From: Streptomyces sennicomposti
Lineage (GTDB): Bacteria > Actinomycetota > Actinomycetes > Streptomycetales > Streptomycetaceae
Reading direction: 5' to 3'
Assembly (NCBI RefSeq): GCF_019890635.1
Contig: NZ_JAIOAB010000044.1
Span: forward strand, 1-61,149
DNA length: 61,149 nucleotides
The notes below the pieces were generated by a model. That model worked only from the letters and a program-made list of their open reading frames with translations, did not search any database and was not told the origin of the DNA. Of the stretch, positions 61,126 through 61,149 are shown piece by piece (within the stretch, counting starts at the first letter, position 1; each line of letters opens with the position of its first letter). Made by a program: the position numbers and the translations under genes.

Positions 61126-61149
61126 CCCGCGGGCCGCCGCCCCCGCCAC

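Overview
The window is high-GC chromosomal DNA from a Streptomyces-type actinomycete. The evidence is strong G/C bias at third codon positions, many GTG starts, GGAGG-type ribosome binding sites, and typical families: class F sortase, SpoIIE-type phosphatase with PAS/GAF, PanD, monomeric isocitrate dehydrogenase, Rpf/LysM/M23 cell-wall enzyme, WS/DGAT acyltransferase. The order of the right end (isocitrate dehydrogenase, MscS channel, enoyl-CoA hydratase, ABC exporter) fits Streptomyces chromosome arms. No tRNA, rRNA, insertion sequence, prophage or CRISPR array was seen.

Layout. 1-3.9 kb: membrane and envelope genes, including a Gly-rich and an Asn/Gly/Pro-rich secreted protein beside a class F sortase. 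4-8.3 kb: polysaccharide deacetylase, universal stress protein, amino-acid permease, CapA-like protein. 8.6-10.8 kb: an ECF-type sigma factor, an unknown protein and a zinc anti-sigma factor. 10.9-15.5 kb: Fpg/Nei glycosylase, multidomain phosphatase, lipase maturation factor homologue. 15.6-19.3 kb: small secreted protein, amidase, GNAT acetyltransferase, a 57-residue protein and a degenerate HD-domain protein. 19.3-24.8 kb: unusual SDR protein, WS/DGAT acyltransferase, GH92 mannosidase. 25-28 kb: cupin, then glgA-glgC for glycogen. 28-36.8 kb: FhuF-like iron-sulfur protein, DMT transporter, Rpf/LysM/M23 enzyme, gnd, a Pro-rich protein, panD, membrane metallophosphoesterase.

The most distinctive region is 36.8-53.4 kb. 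It holds a 3,230-residue RHS/YD-repeat polymorphic toxin with a LamG domain, a HINT domain and a deaminase-like C-terminal toxin. Two small genes follow it on the same strand and are candidate immunity genes. The second is broken by one extra base in a run of eight G on its coding strand, which could be phase variation, decay or a sequencing error. Divergent from the toxin lie a tachylectin/beta-propeller lectin and a sialidase with three LamG domains, so the block looks devoted to surface glycans and contact.

53.3-61 kb: an ABC exporter driven by a leaderless promoter with a SoxR-type operator in a 19-base spacer, then enoyl-CoA hydratase, MscS channel, DUF4186 protein and monomeric isocitrate dehydrogenase ended by a strong hairpin. 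Several intergenic stretches are degenerate minisatellites (periods of about 8, 18, 23-29, 30, 32 and 193-198 bases), and two repeats have expanded inside coding sequences.
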